Made by a program: the position numbers and the translations under genes. A DNA stretch of 8,753 bases from contig SMVY01000043.1 in assembly GCA_004357415.1 (NCBI GenBank), positions 1-8,753 of the forward strand, written 5' to 3'. Shown in pieces: positions 5,879-8,753 of the stretch. The notes under the pieces were generated by a model that searched no databases, was not told the origin of the DNA, and saw nothing but the letters and a program-made list of their open reading frames with translations. Origin of the DNA: Gemmatimonadota bacterium (GTDB lineage Bacteria; Gemmatimonadota; Gemmatimonadetes; Gemmatimonadales; GWC2-71-9). Each line of letters starts with the position of its first letter. Position 1 is the stretch's first letter.

Positions 5879-5960
5879 CCGATACCATTGGCATTCTCCA
5901 CCCCCTCACCACAGATTGCGTGGCAACACCTTTACTAGGAATCTTCCGACCCACGGTCCC

Positions 5961-6416
5961 ATGCGATCCTTTTTCTCTCGCGCCAGTACCCTCGCGGCGA
6001 TCCTGTTCGGATTGGTCGGCGGCATCGGCATCTACACGTTCATGTATGCCAACGGTATCGCCTACCTGCAGGACGACCCCAGGGCGTGCGCCAACTGCCA
6101 CATCATGTGGGACCAGTACGATGGCTGGACCAAGGGCAGCCACAAGGCGGTGGCCACCTGCAACGACTGCCACGCGCCACACAGCTCGCTTCCAGCCAAG
6201 CTGTTCGTCAAGGGCGTGAACGGCTGGAACCACTCCGTGGCCTTCACTACCGGACGGTTCGCCGACCCCATCCGCATCACCGACATGAACCGCCGGGTGA
6301 CCGAGTCGGCCTGCCGCTATTGCCACGACGACTTGACCCACGCCATTGACCAGGCGCCGCATGTGCGGGGGAGGCTGGAGTGCATCAGGTGTCATAGTAC
6401 TGTAGGGCATATATAG
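5961..6416 (+). CDS. nrfH: NrfH, tetraheme membrane quinol dehydrogenase subunit
   Basis: 151 residues: an uncleaved signal-anchor helix (about 9-29), then four CxxCH heme-binding motifs at Cys43-His47, Cys67-His71, Cys118-His122 and Cys141-His145. The first is CxxCHxM with Met49, the unusual proximal methionine ligand of NrfH heme 1. NrfH takes electrons from menaquinol in the cytoplasmic membrane and passes them to NrfA on the periplasmic side. Four hemes and small size separate it from pentaheme or longer NapC/NirT relatives. The ATG at 5961 is the first that leaves a proper signal anchor; the nearest purine-rich stretch (AGGAA, 5937-5941) is too far to be a normal ribosome site, so initiation may be weak or the true transcript short. 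It is followed 107 bases later by nrfA. Confidence 0.93.
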   Translation: MRSFFSRASTLAAILFGLVGGIGIYTFMYANGIAYLQDDPRACANCHIMWDQYDGWTKGSHKAVATCNDCHAPHSSLPAKLFVKGVNGWNHSVAFTTGRFADPIRITDMNRRVTESACRYCHDDLTHAIDQAPHVRGRLECIRCHSTVGHI

Positions 6417-6424
6417 GCGGGGGC

Positions 6425-6478
6425 GATGACAGCGAGGGCAGCGGGAGCGGTGATGACAGCGGGGGCAGCGGGGGCGGT
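6425..6478 (+). repeat. 27-bp tandem duplication of the 9-bp GGCAGCGGG family between nrfH and nrfA
   Basis: Two 27-bp copies (6425-6451 and 6452-6478) each starting GATGACAGCG and ending AGCGGGNGCGGT, differing at two positions. They start 9 bases after the nrfH stop. A third partial copy is at 7893-7916 after nrfA, and the complementary 9-bp unit is at 1597-1641. G-runs are on the nrf sense strand. Confidence 0.85.
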
Positions 6479-6523
6479 GAAATGGGATTTGGGGATTTAT
6501 GAACCGTTTGTTGAGGATTGAAC

Positions 6524-7891
<1,368 letters not shown>

Positions 7892-7892
7892 C

Positions 7893-7916
7893 GACAGCGA
7901 GGGCAGCGGGGGCGGT
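7893..7916 (+). repeat. Partial copy of the 27-bp nrf repeat after nrfA
   Basis: GACAGCGAGGGCAGCGGGGG followed by CGGT starts two bases after the nrfA TAA and matches the copies at 6428-6451 and 6455-6478 nearly perfectly. Confidence 0.8.
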
Positions 7917-7925
7917 GGGTGATAA

Positions 7926-8013
7926 GGCGGACAGGCGGTCGGGCAGTGGACGATAGTGCGCGGGAGGGAGAGTCTGACCGCCTGTCCGTCTGACCGCCTG
8001 CCCATCTGTCCGC
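7926..8013. repeat. Octad-built inverted repeat downstream of nrfA
   Basis: The right side, 7974-8013, is five 8-bp units in register: CTGACCGC, CTGTCCGT, CTGACCGC, CTGCCCAT, CTGTCCGC. The left side 7926-7946 is the reverse complement of part of it; GGACAGGCGGTC (7929-7940) pairs perfectly with 7976-7987. It could end the nrfHA transcript as a hairpin, although no T-run follows. Confidence 0.8.
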
Positions 8014-8023
8014 CCTACCACGA

Positions 8024-8588
8024 ATGGAGACCCCCATCACACCGAGTGGATCGTCGAACGCACTCAACACCGCCGGTTTCCCTTTCGGATAACCATCCGT
8101 CAGGGGGGCCGGGAGATTCTCGCAGTGCGGACCAGGCACGGTGGCCGGGGCCCCCCTCTCACCACGGAGCATCCACGGCAAGCCCGAATCGACCACCAAC
8201 CGGATCGACGTAGGCCCGGAGCCCCATGTCAACCGTGGTGGTCGACTCCAATGAACGCTATCCCTGGCGTTTCCCGGGGCCGAGGTGCGGCGCCGCAAGC
8301 TGCCGGTGGGAGACTACGCCCTGCTCGACAACGAACGGCTGGTGGCCACGGTCGAGCGCAAGACGTTCGACAACTTGTTGGGCGACATCGGCTCCATCCA
8401 GGCGCTGCATCATCACCTGAGCCAGCTCTCGTCCCAGGCCGGTCCGGTGCTGGTGATCGAGGCGCAGTACGGCGATTTCCTGAACGAGAAGCGGTTGCGG
8501 GGCCGCTGGCCCGCGGCCCACACGTCCCCGGGTGCTGGCCGAGCCTTACCTCACGGCCCGGCGCCGAGTCCTTCCAGTTTGCCAATGA
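8024..8588 (+). pseudogene. Broken ERCC4/XPF-type nuclease gene
   Basis: The ERCC4 nuclease core is clear but split. From the ATG at 8226 (CGGAG just upstream) one frame reads VVVDSNERYPWRFPG. At the GGGG run 8276-8279 the homology moves to another frame, as if one G were missing, and continues AEVRRRKLPVGDYALL to VERKTFDNLLGDI and VIEAQYGDFLNEKRL. Near 8524-8530 (CCCCGGG) it shifts again to RVLAE, then loses resemblance and stops at 8586-8588. The catalytic signature (Asp in VDSNER, ERKxxxD) is intact. Upstream, 8041-8140 read in another frame gives TEWIVERTQHRRFPFRITI and ILAVRTR, which resembles the N-terminal part of long ERCC4 proteins as I remember them. The roughly 100 residues normally between the two parts are absent and a TAG interrupts. 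Best read as a decayed gene with deletions; sequencing indels at homopolymers could explain the shifts but not the missing middle and end. Limits are approximate. Confidence 0.65.
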
Positions 8589-8753
8589 CCCAGCGATTGC
8601 CCGGGTCGAGTACCAGCGCCTCCCGAAAATGGGCGATGGCCGAGGTACTGTCGCCGGCCGTTTGGTGCAGCTCACCAAGGGCGTAGTGGTTGAACATGAA
8701 TTCGGGGAACAACTCTACGTTGGCCGTCAGCAGCTCGATGGCCCCAGCTCGAT
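8551..8753 (-). CDS. C-terminal end of a TPR-containing protein (partial)
   Basis: The frame is open from the window edge (first full codon at 8751) to TGA at 8551-8553, giving 66 residues with no start inside. AIELLTANVELFPEF, NHYALGELHQTAGD, AIAHFREALVLDPGN and a final helix fit two tetratricopeptide repeats with the usual Gly/Ala, Tyr/Leu and Asp-Pro positions. Such tails occur at the C-termini of many bacterial enzymes, for example serine hydrolases, so the main domain cannot be told. The gene meets the remnant ERCC4 gene tail to tail, and its last codons overlap the out-of-frame end of that remnant. Confidence 0.8.
   Translation of the reverse strand, partial: RAGAIELLTANVELFPEFMFNHYALGELHQTAGDSTSAIAHFREALVLDPGNRWVIGKLEGLGAGP

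Noticed and set aside
5916..5938. Possible nrfH promoter (TTGCGT ... TACTAG)
   Set aside because: The spacing is only 11 bases and no better -10 box follows at 16-18 bases, so it was not listed as a feature.
6425..6478. CRISPR-like direct repeats
   Set aside because: The two 27-bp copies are adjacent without spacers, and all other arrays have 7-9 bp units; no cas genes are seen.

Overview
The window looks like an accessory-rich stretch of a high-GC bacterial chromosome. The best guess is Gemmatimonadota or a neighbouring phylum. This rests on the lipoprotein start style (lipobox Cys followed by a GDSVTGPG linker), on intergenic spaces filled with degenerate 7-9 bp tandem repeats, and on the gene mix. 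It is an inference from impression, not from a search.

Layout: (1) 267-1469 (+): a lipoprotein with repeated DUF5666-like units and very acidic linkers. (2) 4728-1645 (-): a cysteine/sulfur-carrier operon. It starts with a promoter that seems to place transcription on the ATG of a 30-codon Cys-containing leader ORF. A strong intrinsic terminator follows, then cysM, a JAMM (Mec-type) metallopeptidase, and one 476-residue protein fusing a CysO/MoaD-like ubiquitin-fold sulfur carrier, a MoeB/ThiF-type E1 and a rhodanese domain. The genes are spaced by single bases. (3) 5698-4827 (-): a seven-iron ferredoxin (fdxA), a DUF6494-like small protein and an unrecognised 89-residue protein. (4) 5961-7891 (+): nrfH and nrfA, a membrane quinol-oxidising tetraheme cytochrome and a pentaheme nitrite reductase for ammonification; nrfA has CxxCH where many NrfA have CxxCK at the catalytic heme. 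(5) 8024-8588 (+): a broken ERCC4/XPF-type nuclease gene, meeting head-on the 3' end of a TPR protein gene (8753-8551, -).

The sulfur operon matches the logic of the mycobacterial CysO-CysM-Mec pathway, with the E1 (MoeZ role) fused to the carrier. Rhodanese and E1 would make the thiocarboxylate on the carrier's C-terminal diglycine, CysM would use it as sulfur donor with an activated serine, and the JAMM peptidase would release cysteine. Because the carrier is translated with its Gly-Gly buried inside the fusion, the peptidase, or another protease, probably also has to cut the fusion protein.

The most interesting signals are the predicted cysteine-responsive attenuator before cysM, the carrier-E1-rhodanese fusion beside its likely processing peptidase, and the short tandem-repeat arrays that begin at or within a few bases of several stop codons.
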